Source of the DNA: Trichostrongylus colubriformis
Taxonomy: Eukaryota; Nematoda; Chromadorea; Rhabditida; Trichostrongylidae
Direction of reading: 5' to 3'
Length of the DNA: 64,000 nucleotides
NCBI GenBank assembly: GCA_963978905.1
Contig: OZ022257.1
Coordinates: 40,186,203 to 40,250,202, forward strand
The translations under genes were made by a program, and so were the position numbers. The notes beneath the pieces are model-generated. The model did not search any database, was not told the DNA's origin, and saw only the letters and a program-made list of their open reading frames with translations. Shown piece after piece: positions 34,632 to 44,310 of this stretch. Each line of letters begins with the position of its first letter. The first letter of the stretch is position 1.

Positions 34632-34756
34632 ACCGTAACGCTTCCATGGTCTTTGTTCCCCTGATTCAATCCTCTGATGTGATTTTTCAAGCAAACAACT
34701 GCGATAACGGAGGATGGTACTGATCATAGAGTGGACCGAAATGTTTGCAAAACTAC

Positions 34757-34838
34757 CGCAGCGAGCAGGGTTCGAACCTACGCGGGCAATGCCCATTGGA
34801 TTTCAAGTCCAACTCCTTAACCACTCGGACATCGCTGC
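34757..34838 (-). tRNA. tRNA-Ser(UGA), unit 46
   Basis: Consensus body; spacer B with GGAAGGC. Confidence 0.92.
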
Positions 34839-34963
34839 ACCGGAAGGCTTTCATGGTCTTTGTTCTCCTTATTCAATCCTCTGATGTGATTTTTCAAGCA
34901 AACAACTGCGATAACGGAGGATGGTACTGATCATAGAATGGACCGAAGTGTTTGCAAAACTAC

Positions 34964-35045
34964 CGCAGCGAGCAGGGTTCGAACCTACGCGGGCAATGCC
35001 CATTGGATTTCAAGTCCAACTCCTTAACCACTCGGACATCGCTGC
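34964..35045 (-). tRNA. tRNA-Ser(UGA), unit 47
   Basis: Consensus body; spacer B with GGAAGGC, as in unit 46. Confidence 0.92.
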
Positions 35046-35170
35046 ACCGGAAGGCTTTCATGGTCTTTGTTCTCCTTATTCAATCCTCTGATGTGATTTT
35101 TCAAGCAAACAACTGCGATAACGGAGGATGGTACTGATCATAGAATGGACCGAAGTGTTTGCAAAACTAC

Positions 35171-35252
35171 CGCAGCGAGCAGGGTTCGAACCTACGCGGG
35201 CAATGCCCATTGGATTTCAAGTCCAACTCCTTAACCACTCGGACATCGCTGC
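35171..35252 (-). tRNA. tRNA-Ser(UGA), unit 48
   Basis: Consensus body; spacer D with CCGTAACG. Confidence 0.92.
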
Positions 35253-35377
35253 ACCGTAACGCTTCCATGGTCTTTGTTCCCCTGATTCAATCCTCTGATG
35301 TGATTTTTCAAGCAAACAACTGCGATAACCGAGGATGGTACTGATCATAGAGTGGACCGAAATGTTTGCAAAACTAC

Positions 35378-35459
35378 CGCAGCGAGCAGGGTTCGAACCT
35401 ACGCGGGCAATGCCCATTGGATTTCAAGTCCAACTCCTTAACCACTCGGACATCGCTGC
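35378..35459 (-). tRNA. tRNA-Ser(UGA), unit 49
   Basis: Consensus body; spacer B. Confidence 0.92.
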
Positions 35460-35584
35460 ACCGGAACGCTTTCATGGTCTTTGTTCTCCTTATTCAATCC
35501 TCTGATGTGATTTTTCAAGCAAACAACTGCGATAACGGAGGATGGTACTGATCATAGAATGGACCGAAGTGTTTGCAAAACTAC

Positions 35585-35666
35585 CGCAGCGAGCAGGGTT
35601 CGAACCTACGCGGGCAATGCCCATTGGATTTCAAGTCCAACTCCTTAACCACTCGGACATCGCTGC
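35585..35666 (-). tRNA. tRNA-Ser(UGA), unit 50
   Basis: Consensus body; spacer D. Confidence 0.92.
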
Positions 35667-35791
35667 ACCGGAACGCTTCCATGGTCTTTGTTCCCCTGAT
35701 TCAATCCTCTGATGTGATTTTTCAAGCAAACAATTGCGATAACGGAGGATGGTACTGATCATAGAGTGGACCGAAATGTTTGCAAAACTAC

Positions 35792-35873
35792 CGCAGCGAG
35801 CAGGGTTCGAACCTACGCGGGCAATGCCCATTGGATTTCAAGTCCAACTCCTTAACCACTCGGACATCGCTGC
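35792..35873 (-). tRNA. tRNA-Ser(UGA), unit 51
   Basis: Consensus body; spacer B. Confidence 0.92.
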
Positions 35874-35998
35874 ACCGGAACGCTTTCATGGTCTTTGTTC
35901 TCCTTATTCAATCCTCTGATGTGATTTTTCAAGCAAACAACTGCGATAACCGAGGATGGTACTGATCATAGAGTGGACCGAAATGTTTGCAAAACTAC

Positions 35999-36080
35999 CG
36001 CAGCGAGCAGGGTTCGAACCTAGGCGGGCAATGCCCATTGGATTTCAAGTCCAACTCCTTAACCACTCGGACATCGCTGC
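35999..36080 (-). tRNA. tRNA-Ser(UGA), unit 52
   Basis: CTAGGCGGG variant; spacer D. Confidence 0.85.
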
Positions 36081-36205
36081 ACCGGAACGCTTCCATGGTC
36101 TTTGTTCCCCTGATTCAATCCTCTGATGTGATTTTTCAAGCAAACAACTGCGATAACGGAGGATGGTACTGATCATAGAGTGGACCGAAATGTTTGCAAA
36201 ACTAC

Positions 36206-36287
36206 CGCAGCGAGCAGGGTTCGAACCTACGCGGGCAATGCCCATTGGATTTCAAGTCCAACTCCTTAACCACTCGGACATCGCTGC
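36206..36287 (-). tRNA. tRNA-Ser(UGA), unit 53
   Basis: Consensus body; spacer H. Confidence 0.92.
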
Positions 36288-36412
36288 ACCGGAACGCTTC
36301 CATGGTCATTGTTCCCCTGATTCAATCCTCTGATGTGATTTTTCAAGCAAACAACTGCGATAACCGAGGATGGTACTGATCATAGAGTGGACCGAAATGT
36401 TTGCAAAACTAC

Positions 36413-36494
36413 CGCAGCGAGCAGGGTTCGAACCTACGCGGGCAATGCCCATTGGATTTCAAGTCCAACTCCTTAACCACTCGGACATCGCTGC
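36413..36494 (-). tRNA. tRNA-Ser(UGA), unit 54
   Basis: Consensus body; spacer H. Confidence 0.92.
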
Positions 36495-36619
36495 ACCGGA
36501 ACGCTTCCATGGTCATTGTTCCCCTGATTCAATCCTCTGATGTGATTTTTCAAGCAAACAACTGCGATAACGGAGGATGGTACTGATCATAGAGTGGACC
36601 GAAATGTTTGCAAAACTAC

Positions 36620-36701
36620 CGCAGCGAGCAGGGTTCGAACCTACGCGGGCAATGCCCATTGGATTTCAAGTCCAACTCCTTAACCACTCGGACATCGCTG
36701 C
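36620..36701 (-). tRNA. tRNA-Ser(UGA), unit 55
   Basis: Consensus body; spacer D with CCGTAACG. Confidence 0.92.
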
Positions 36702-36826
36702 ACCGTAACGCTTCCATGGTCTTTGTTCCCCTGATTCAATCCTCTGATGTGATTTTTCAAGCAAACAACTGCGATAACCGAGGATGGTACTGATCATAGA
36801 GTGGACCGAAATGTTTGCAAAACTAC

Positions 36827-36908
36827 CGCAGCGAGCAGGGTTCGAACCTACGCGGGCAATGCCCATTGGATTTCAAGTCCAACTCCTTAACCACTCGGAC
36901 ATCGCTGC
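36827..36908 (-). tRNA. tRNA-Ser(UGA), unit 56
   Basis: Consensus body; spacer B. Confidence 0.92.
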
Positions 36909-37033
36909 ACCGGAACGCTTTCATGGTCTTTGTTCTCCTTATTCAATCCTCTGATGTGATTTTTCAAGCAAACAACTGCGATAACGGAGGATGGTACTGA
37001 TCATAGAGTGGACCGAGATGTTTGCAAAACTAC

Positions 37034-37115
37034 CGCAGCGAGCAGGGTTCGAACCTACGCGGGCAATGCCCATTGGATTTCAAGTCCAACTCTTTAACCA
37101 CTCGGACATCGCTGC
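37034..37115 (-). tRNA. tRNA-Ser(UGA), unit 57
   Basis: One D-stem change (ACTCTTTAACC on plus); spacer B. Confidence 0.85.
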
Positions 37116-37240
37116 ACCGGAACGCTTTCATGGTCTTTGTTCTCCTTATTCAATCCTCTGATGTGATTTTTCAAGCAAACAACTGCGATAACGGAGGATG
37201 GTACTGATCATAGAATGGACCGAAGTGTTTGCAAAACTAC

Positions 37241-37322
37241 CGCAGCGAGCAGGGTTCGAACCTACGCGGGCAATGCCCATTGGATTTCAAGTCCAACTCC
37301 TTAACCACTCGGACATCGCTGC
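37241..37322 (-). tRNA. tRNA-Ser(UGA), unit 58
   Basis: Consensus body; spacer D. Confidence 0.92.
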
Positions 37323-37447
37323 ACCGGAACGCTTCCATGGTCTTTGTTCCCCTGATTCAATCCTCTGATGTGATTTTTCAAGCAAACAACTGCGATAACG
37401 GAGGATGGTACTGATCATAGAGTGGACCGAAATGTTTGCAAAACTAC

Positions 37448-37529
37448 CGCAGCGAGCAGGGTTCGAACCTACGCGGGCAATGCCCATTGGATTTCAAGTC
37501 CAACTCCTTAACCACTCGGACATCGCTGC
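37448..37529 (-). tRNA. tRNA-Ser(UGA), unit 59
   Basis: Consensus body; spacer H. Confidence 0.92.
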
Positions 37530-37654
37530 ACCGGAACGCTTCCATGGTCATTGTTCCCCTGATTCAATCCTCTGATGTGATTTTTCAAGCAAACAACTGC
37601 GATAACCGAGGATGGTACTGATCATAGAGTGGACCGAAATGTTTGCAAAACTAC

Positions 37655-37736
37655 CGCAGCGAGCAGGGTTCGAACCTACGCGGGCAATGCCCATTGGATT
37701 TCAAGTCCAACTCCTTAACCACTCGGACATCGCTGC
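37655..37736 (-). tRNA. tRNA-Ser(UGA), unit 60
   Basis: Consensus body. The spacer is lost 10 bp later, where a truncated copy abuts it. Confidence 0.92.
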
Positions 37737-37746
37737 ACCGGAACGC

Positions 37747-37805
37747 TACGCGGGAAACGCCCATTGGATTTCAAGTCCAGTCTTTACCCACTCGGACATC
37801 GCTGC
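37747..37805 (-). pseudogene. Truncated tRNA-Ser copy at the right border
   Basis: Retains the variable arm, anticodon arm (TGA) and 5' acceptor half. The T arm and 3' acceptor are missing. A diverged spacer follows (GAAGTGATTTTCAAGAGAAGCTGC), so the array fades out here. Confidence 0.75.
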
Positions 37806-38423
37806 TCCATTCCTTGCTTCTCCCTTTTCAGTCCCCGAAGTGATTTTCAAGAGAAGCTGCCACGGGATTCGAAGACGGTACTCTCCTTTGGAGGGGACAC
37901 ACTTTGCTCCAAGATCAGACCCTCCCATGCTTATATCATGTGTGACACTAAGAGATTTCAGTTCCAGTCCGCACGGCAGTAACTGGTCACTCAATGCACC
38001 TCTCCATTTTTAATGAGGATGAAGTTGAAGAGTCTTATGTTGTGAGTTACTGTACTGTGTACCGTCAAGCGATCCTCGGTTTGCGCTTAAGCAAGCCAGG
38101 CAACAAAAGTTTTCATATCAGAAAGGAATCAATACCGTGAACGCCAACGGTCTACGTGTTTTGAATTTGCCCATGTTGGTGCAGCGATGAGGCCAAAAGC
38201 CGGATCTCCCACAGAATAGTTCTTTTGAATTCCCTCTATTGGATTTGAACAATATAGTAAATAACTTTTTTGAGCGACTTCTGCAACTTTGTAAACACAT
38301 GTTACAACAGCAATGCCTCAACATAATGCAATAATGCAGTAACATGTCAACAACAATAACGATCATGTTCCCTTTAAAAATCTAAACTTCTTCAATAAAA
38401 ATCTATCATATTACTAAGAACGT
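37806..38423. other. Intergenic between the tRNA array and mrpl-10
   Basis: The first ~100 bp are diverged array spacer; the rest shows no gene or clear regulatory motif. Confidence 0.4.
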
Positions 38424-41400
38424 TTACGAGGAGCGACTAGCTATTTGATCAAGTGCAGAAGTCAGCTGCAGGGACGGCGAGTCTAGAGTTTGAGGGAGTT
38501 GTCCAATTTGTGATGTGAGTATCTGGACCGTCTCTACACGATGGTCGTTCAATGAGCCAACTTTCGATATTTGTTTGACTTCTTCCATCGACAGAATACG
38601 TGAGTCTGCCACACATGCTAGAATTTATGCTCTCGGTGCAATTGAAAACGCTCAAGAAGACCATTAACAAGTACCGACACTGACCTAGTGGAAATAGCCA
38701 GTTGATCTTCTCCGCCTCGTCATTAATAGTTTTAATCACGGATAAATCCTTCCCAAACAGCATGGCATTCGTTTCAACTAGCACTGGATTCAAAGCTGAC
38801 AATGGTGTTCCTGAAGCGGTGACGCAAACTTATTTTGTCCTCAAATATTCGGCGACGTAATAAAAGAACCATCAACGCTACAGATGAAGACGAGAGGTCG
38901 AAAATGCCACCCCGGTAGTTATTGTTAGTGACATTTGGATAGGACGTTTGTCGGCCGCGTGTAACGCCCAGGGTAATTCTGCGAAATTAGCGTGCGGCTG
39001 GGTGCTGATGCAAATGTGAGTAAAATGAGATGCAGGACACATATGGTTTTAGGGTTCAACTATGTTCGGCGCCCTTCACGCATATATCGCTTCACACGCC
39101 CAACGCTGCGCCGCTAATCTACTCTTGTAATGGCACACGCAGCGTGATGAGAACTTGACATATTCAACAGAAGCAAAAATGATGACATATCACCGAAAGC
39201 TTCCCTATGTCGTGGGTTTCTCGTGCAGTCGTAGATGAAACGACGGGATTTCCAGATATTTTATGCGATTCCCCTGATACTATTTGAGTCGCGCACACCA
39301 CTACTTTGTTACGTGGAGAATCTCATATAAATCTTAGACGAATGAGACATCGCAATACGACGTGAACAATAAAGCAGTAGATGCTGAAGAAAAATCGAAA
39401 GTGATAGCTGGTATCCCACCTTCAAACACTTTTCTCATTATGCGATTACCATATGAGCGGAATTCTAATCCCTTCATTCGTAATCTGAAACAGCTCACAC
39501 TAATACTGTATATCTGCCTGTAACGTCCAAAGAGGTCTGAAAAAATGGACACAACTGAGAAAATGGCTAATCTTGGGTGGGTTGACGCTAAGAGAATTCT
39601 CTGGTTGAAATGCTGAATAGTTCAGATCCTATTCAGTTCTAGCGCCCCATTCCACATATGCCTGTCATAGCTTACAAAAATTCAGTGGTCATACAAGGCA
39701 GCATGTTTCTGATATACAGAAAACAGCAGCGAGGTAGGCTCGCCAGTGGTGCAAAAATCAGAGGACTTTCAAAGTAAACTTCGGAAGGGTTAGGATTGGA
39801 AAAATAGGAAACTCAACAAATAAAGCAGGATCATTTGATGCAAGTCAGGGTTTCAATACTCCTCCTGGTATTTTTCAGCCCACGTAGGAGAATGAAATGC
39901 CCCTCTTGTAGAGAAATGTTTGATTCAGCAATTATAGATTCGATAACCAGACTATGTATGTGGGCTACGTGATCTGTTGTCATCAGACCCTGTAATCAAT
40001 TAGCAATCCATCTTTTGAACTTTGACGATGCAAACGTGCACCTTTGTTGGTATTAGGAAAGCAGCGCTACGAACTCAATGAGAAAAGGAAAAGTAGGGAT
40101 AATGAAACACATATAGCTATGTAGAAAGCAAGTGTAATAGCAGCCTCAAAAAATTAGGTTCCGCTTTCCAAACTATTAAGTTGATTCATAATGAGTGGAC
40201 AAATTGACCAATTTTAATCATTGTCGTACAACTTTTTTACGACAACAGGGATTCACTTGAAATATACTCCATCTTTATCGATGACCTTCTGCCACGGTAT
40301 AGGCTGATCATGGATGCCCTTGCTCCAGAAGGCCGGAAGCTGGAGCTCGAAGAAGTTGCCGAGTGCCGCCTTGACCTCGTCGCGAGTTTTGAAGTCTTGG
40401 CCGTCCAGGTGGCGTTGGCTGTGGGAGAAAAGGTGGAAATCTGAAGGGGCCAGGTCTGGGGAGTACGGTGGGTATAGAAGTACGGTCCAACTGTACGACA
40501 GCAGCTCGGCCTTGGTCGATCTTGCGAAGTGCCGTCTGTGGAAGTATACACGTTGTCGTGCTGGAAGTAGACATGTGACCGCCGCCGTAGCGAACTTTGG
40601 ACATTGGCCTTCAGTTCTCGTAATTGACGAACGTAGACGTCGGCGGATACTGTGGTACATTCATCGAGCAGCTCCCAGTACTCTACGCCGTGTACGCTCC
40701 ACCAACCGCGGTTTTCGTCTTCGATGGAATAGTCGCCTGACGCAAACTTCGAATGCTACAACTACAGTGTACTTCTGCCGGGGGCATGCTCCTTGTAAAC
40801 TTCTATCAGACGTCTGCCGATATCCGCGGGTTCCTGGCCAGATAGCGATATAAATAGTATGACGTTGCGGATGTGGTCTCTGGACCGCTTGAAATCGTGC
40901 GGCATTGTGGCGGAATGAACTTACTTCGGAGTGATTATTTTGCGGGACTTTGAAGAGCTTTTCATACTCATTCCAACGGTACCTCGCGCGTCCATTTTCG
41001 TTTATTCGTTACTGAGTTATGATCTCTAGAAATCATCACTACCATTATGAATCAACCTAATAAATACTCACTGATTCTTAGTTAGCCATAAGGTCCGCCC
41101 AGGAACGGGAAGAAACTGACAAACAGCCAAAACTCGGAATTCCTGTGATATCATCCATTTCTTCACTAATCGACACAGTGCCAGTTCTACTTCATCATAC
41201 TGAAAAAAGAGAAATTAGATTCGATGTCGCTCTTCAAACAGTTTCATCAAAGGCATTAGGGGGTACAAGTTAGTTTACGATGTGGACTTACGGTGGTTCG
41301 CAAGTTATTAGTTGCACATACACTTTGACAAGACGACGAGTGGGAATCATTGGGCATTTATGAACACCTTTTCTCACTCGTTGGAATAGGCTCCTTTAAC

Positions 41401-43430
41401 TGTTTCACCTGTTTGTTGATGTGAGCTGTTTCTCCTGTTTGATATCATCACGAATGAAATCAAATTGCCCTACGGGACTACAAATGACAGCGGCGTCGAC
41501 CGCCCGAAGGTTAAGGACTACGTGAAGCGCGCTGGAGTCGCAATAGCGCCCCAGAGGCCCGTTTGTCAACGCAATTTTCGCTACACATTACCTCTTCCGA
41601 TTTCAAGTGTTCGTTTACAGAGTTTTAAAACACGTCCTTCTTCCTTGCCTTTTTCCGGTGCCTTCGAAGCCGCCGCCAGAGTTCACGATTTTTCGATTTT
41701 ACTATCCTACCATTTTGCGACGTGCCACTCTCGCACGCGATACTGCAACTTTGAAATTTTGCACTGCCGCAACTTCGCGTGCGGAGCGGGACACCGCAAT
41801 ATCAAAGAATCGCAAAACCTGACGGCGGCCTAAGACACCGAAAAGGGGAATATTGCAGATTGTGGAATATGAGCGAGGCGCTGAACAGTAAGAGCACAAC
41901 GCTATAAGCCTAATGAAATTCAAACTAGTAGCATAATCAAGAAGAAGCAGACTGCACATGGACGATCTTTTAGAGGTTCAGAAGCTATACTCCTTGGTAG
42001 CTCTTATTTACAAGATCTCTATTTTTCTCGGCTTGCGAACGGCTTTATTTTTACACCAATCTACGCTGATCTATGCAAGAAAAAGATCAAATACGTTAAT
42101 GAAATAATGATGAAAAAATTTTGATATTTTTGATTTTTGATAACTGCTGTTTATCGCCACAGCTCGCGATGCGCAAGTTACTTCAAGGATGCTGAGTTAT
42201 GGGCAAAAGCTTCGGTGTCGGACTCGAACCCGCACTTCATCCTTTCCGGGGATATGTGCTAATCCATTATACTACCGACATCCCTTTCACCTTAAAGACA
42301 CCAGAAGGGGGTAATTTTGGCTTACGGTAGAACAGCGTAGTGTGGACGAGTTTAAGTGGCCGCCATTGCACAAACCCGCCAATTAGACGCCTTGGCATGG
42401 TGCCAAAAGAAGGTGTTTCTATTATAATTTTGCTTTTTCCTTTACTTTTTACTTTGTTCTTTCTTATATTGTTTCTAGATGTACTTACATGGATGCTAAT
42501 GTAGGTGGGAAGAGGCACTCCACTGCGCTGGGAGTCAGCTGCAGAAATTAACGTTGGCCCACGGCCCGTCTCCTACAGCGGACAACTCGGAATGAATGCG
42601 CTGATGCGAATGGGATGCGAATACACACTGCAGCGTCGCGCTTTTGTGTCCGGGTTTTTTCGCCTATTATCGCTTCAAACCTTGAGTGGTCGTTACAAAA
42701 TGGTCATTTCTTGCATCTTCCTCTTGTTTCGGATCCCCCTCCGGTTCCTTTAACCCACCTTTTGAATGGTATATTTACCATGGCTTATATTTACCAAAAT
42801 CAATACTAAAGCTTTCAGCTTCACGGTTCGATGCCGATATTGCTAACCGGCTCCACACGTTATACGTGTGAATGCTGATAAGCTATGGTAAATATACCAT
42901 TCAAAAGCTGAGTTAAGGTGAAAGGGGTGTCGGTAGTGCAATGGATTAGCACATATACCCGAAAAGGATGAAGTGCGGGTTCGAGTCCCGTCCGCCGAGG
43001 CTTTTGCCCATAAATCAGCATCCTTGCAGTAATGATGAAAAGGGATAAAAAAGCAACCTACCTCGGCCTCTCCTCCTCTGTTGAATACTTTCGGTGTACA
43101 TACACTAAGTTTCTCAGGAAGAACAGGAGCAACAGCAGCTTCAAAGAGACGCCGTCTTAAGAAATGGTGTTTTGTCAGAAGGACATCCAATGAATAAATT
43201 AGATCAAATTCACATAAACAGCAAAAAACAAACACAACAATCGATCACATAAGCATGTAAAATATGGAACAGTAATATAAGTGGTGGCATGTCTTTGAGA
43301 ACGCTAAAATTTCAAAATTCGAGACTCACCTATACGGTCGTGGTTTGGGCCTGGGATACTTTGAAGACACAGATCGGATTGCAGACAGTTGAACGGTCCC
43401 GCAGACCCTCAAGGCACTCTTGCCCAACAT
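38424..43430 (-). CDS. mrpl-10: Mitochondrial large-subunit ribosomal protein uL10m (MRPL10)
   Basis: Component of the mitoribosomal L7/L12 stalk base. Exons (minus): 43430-43330, 43155-43062, 41199-41072, 39484-39420, 38810-38685 and 38617-38424, joined in frame to 235 residues. The basic, acid-free N-terminus (MLGKSALRVCGT…) is a plausible mitochondrial targeting peptide. Family features by order: RRRLFEAAVAPVLPEKL, then VLAVCQFLPVPGR, LRMKGLEFRSYGNRIMRKVF, a GKD loop, INWLFPLA, and a C-terminus ending LTSALDQIASRSS. These parallel the human MRPL10 blocks (LAVCQN, LRKHKILMKVF, PLQLTTLLDQ). Introns contain a mariner relic (40176-41060) and tRNA-like repeats. Divergent from the REXO4 gene. 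The gene appears intact. Confidence 0.88.
40176..41060 (-). mobile_element. Mariner element, internally deleted, 885 bp
   Basis: Flanked by TA on both sides. The ends are inverted repeats: left TTAAGTTGATTCATAATG, right complement TTAGGTTGATTCATAATG. The minus strand encodes a transposase N-terminus (from 40905) with GDYSIEDENRG and a C-terminus with YPPYSPDLAPSDFHLF and WQKVIDKDGVYF. The middle third and reading frame are lost, so it is inactive, although the last catalytic Asp (APSD) remains. It sits in mrpl-10 intron 3. Confidence 0.85.
42130..42300 (-). repeat. tRNA-like repeat, copy B (mrpl-10 intron 2)
   Basis: The minus strand reads a tRNA-like block with TAGTATAATGGATTAGC and GGTTCGAGTCC, followed by the same flank as copy A (AAGCTTTTGCCCATAACTCAGCATCCTTG). 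Confidence 0.65.
42765..43035 (+). repeat. tRNA-like foldback repeat, copy C (mrpl-10 intron 2)
   Basis: Begins with TTGAATGGTATATTTACCATGG, inverted at 42890-42907. Contains the hairpin block 42808-42885 and a tRNA-like block at about 42928-42999 with TAGTGCAATGGATTAGC and GGTTCGAGTCCCG, ending in the same flank as copies A and B. Confidence 0.65.
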
Positions 43431-44292
43431 CAGCGAGAATACATTCAACTATTCTCGGATATCAACCGTTTCCAAACTCAGCTTTGAAGAAGCGCCGCTA
43501 AATGCATGACCTTGACTGCTTTTACACACAACACACCACATCCGGCTGTTTCGCGATCGGCCACGGCCGGAGCTCTCCCACATGTCGAGGAAATAGCCAC
43601 TCCTCCTCTACGGCGACCAGATAAGAACCCCCTTTTTTGACTTCTGCAGGACCAAAAACTGCTGCCGAATCGCAGTGTATTTTACTGCTCTATACCCTTT
43701 CTTGGGCCAAAAATATATCTATTTTACATTTCGTCACATGGATTTGCGGCGAAATACTCTTTGCTTCTCATGTATCATTGAGAATTAGGATTTCAGTGCT
43801 TATGAAGACCTTTGAAGATGCGACCCCCACCCTTCTATGCTTTCAAATACGACTCCCTTTTCGGAATCTTCTACTCTCGGCGTCTCGATGGGTGCGTAAG
43901 ACTAGGGTATGGTGGCCCTTGCGATGTAATAAGATAAAGGCGGTGATTCAGTATATTTATCGGAATAAATATTATAGAATGCGTGAGATCGAGAAGTGGT
44001 GAGGGTAGCCGTTCCCTTTCACCGTCGAGATAGGAGTGCTCTTTTCGGCGGCACCGCCCAACTCCTCCCTCCCAAACAAGGGAGAGAGGGGTCTGACGAC
44101 AGATTATAGCAGGGGTCGCCTCGACGACACTCCTCTCCACGACGGGATATGTCCAGCGCAGTTTTCGGGACTGAATTTGTGCCGTAACCAGTATTTTGTT
44201 TCGTCAGAGAGCTTTCGAGCTAAGCGTTCTATGAGCATATCCATGTTCACTATATTTTGCCGAAATATCCTCATTGCTCTACTGCAAAGAAG
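43431..44292. promoter_or_regulatory. Divergent intergenic region between mrpl-10 and REXO4
   Basis: Presumably contains both promoters. No convincing TATA box. GC-rich inverted segments near 44030-44150 are of unknown meaning. Confidence 0.35.
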
Positions 44293-44303
44293 GTTCACTT
44301 CAG
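44293..44303 (+). promoter_or_regulatory. Candidate spliced-leader acceptor for the REXO4 gene
   Basis: Acceptor-like GTTCACTTCAG ends 7 nt before the ATG at 44311. This spacing is typical of nematode trans-splicing; inferred from position only. Confidence 0.45.
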
Positions 44304-44310
44304 TGCTGAT

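Larger units (their letters stand above)
25387..37740 (-). repeat. Tandem array of 60 units of 207 bp, each with one tRNA-Ser(UGA) gene
   Basis: Each unit holds an 82-nt tRNA-Ser on the minus strand and a 125-bp spacer. Gene body: acceptor GCAGCGA/TCGCTGC, discriminator G, D arm TCCGAGTGGTTAAGG, anticodon arm TTGGA-CTTGAAA-TCCAA (anticodon TGA), long variable arm with GGGC/GCCC stem, B box GGTTCGAACCC. A TTTT terminator follows 4-5 nt after the gene. Unit length varies only by small indels: about 24 bp inserted after units 3 and 16, -1 in unit 26 and -2 in unit 38. Spacer types (plus strand, right of each gene): A GCTTGGGTGG; B CTTTCATGG with TTCTCC; C CTTTCATGG with TTCCCC; D CTTCCATGG with TTCCCC; E CTTCCATGG with TTCCCGTG; F CCTGAATGCTTTGG; G about 24-bp insertion; H as D with GTCATTG. 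Confidence 0.95.

Noticed and set aside
25387..37740. Resemblance to a giant CRISPR-like direct-repeat array
   Set aside because: The repeats are whole tRNA units with near-constant spacers, in a eukaryotic context, with no cas genes.
25594..37828. Dozens of near-identical 61-aa (plus) and 66-aa (minus) open frames across the array
   Set aside because: They overlap the tRNA genes and terminators and exist only because the 207-bp unit, a multiple of three, repeats. No coding signal independent of the tRNA.
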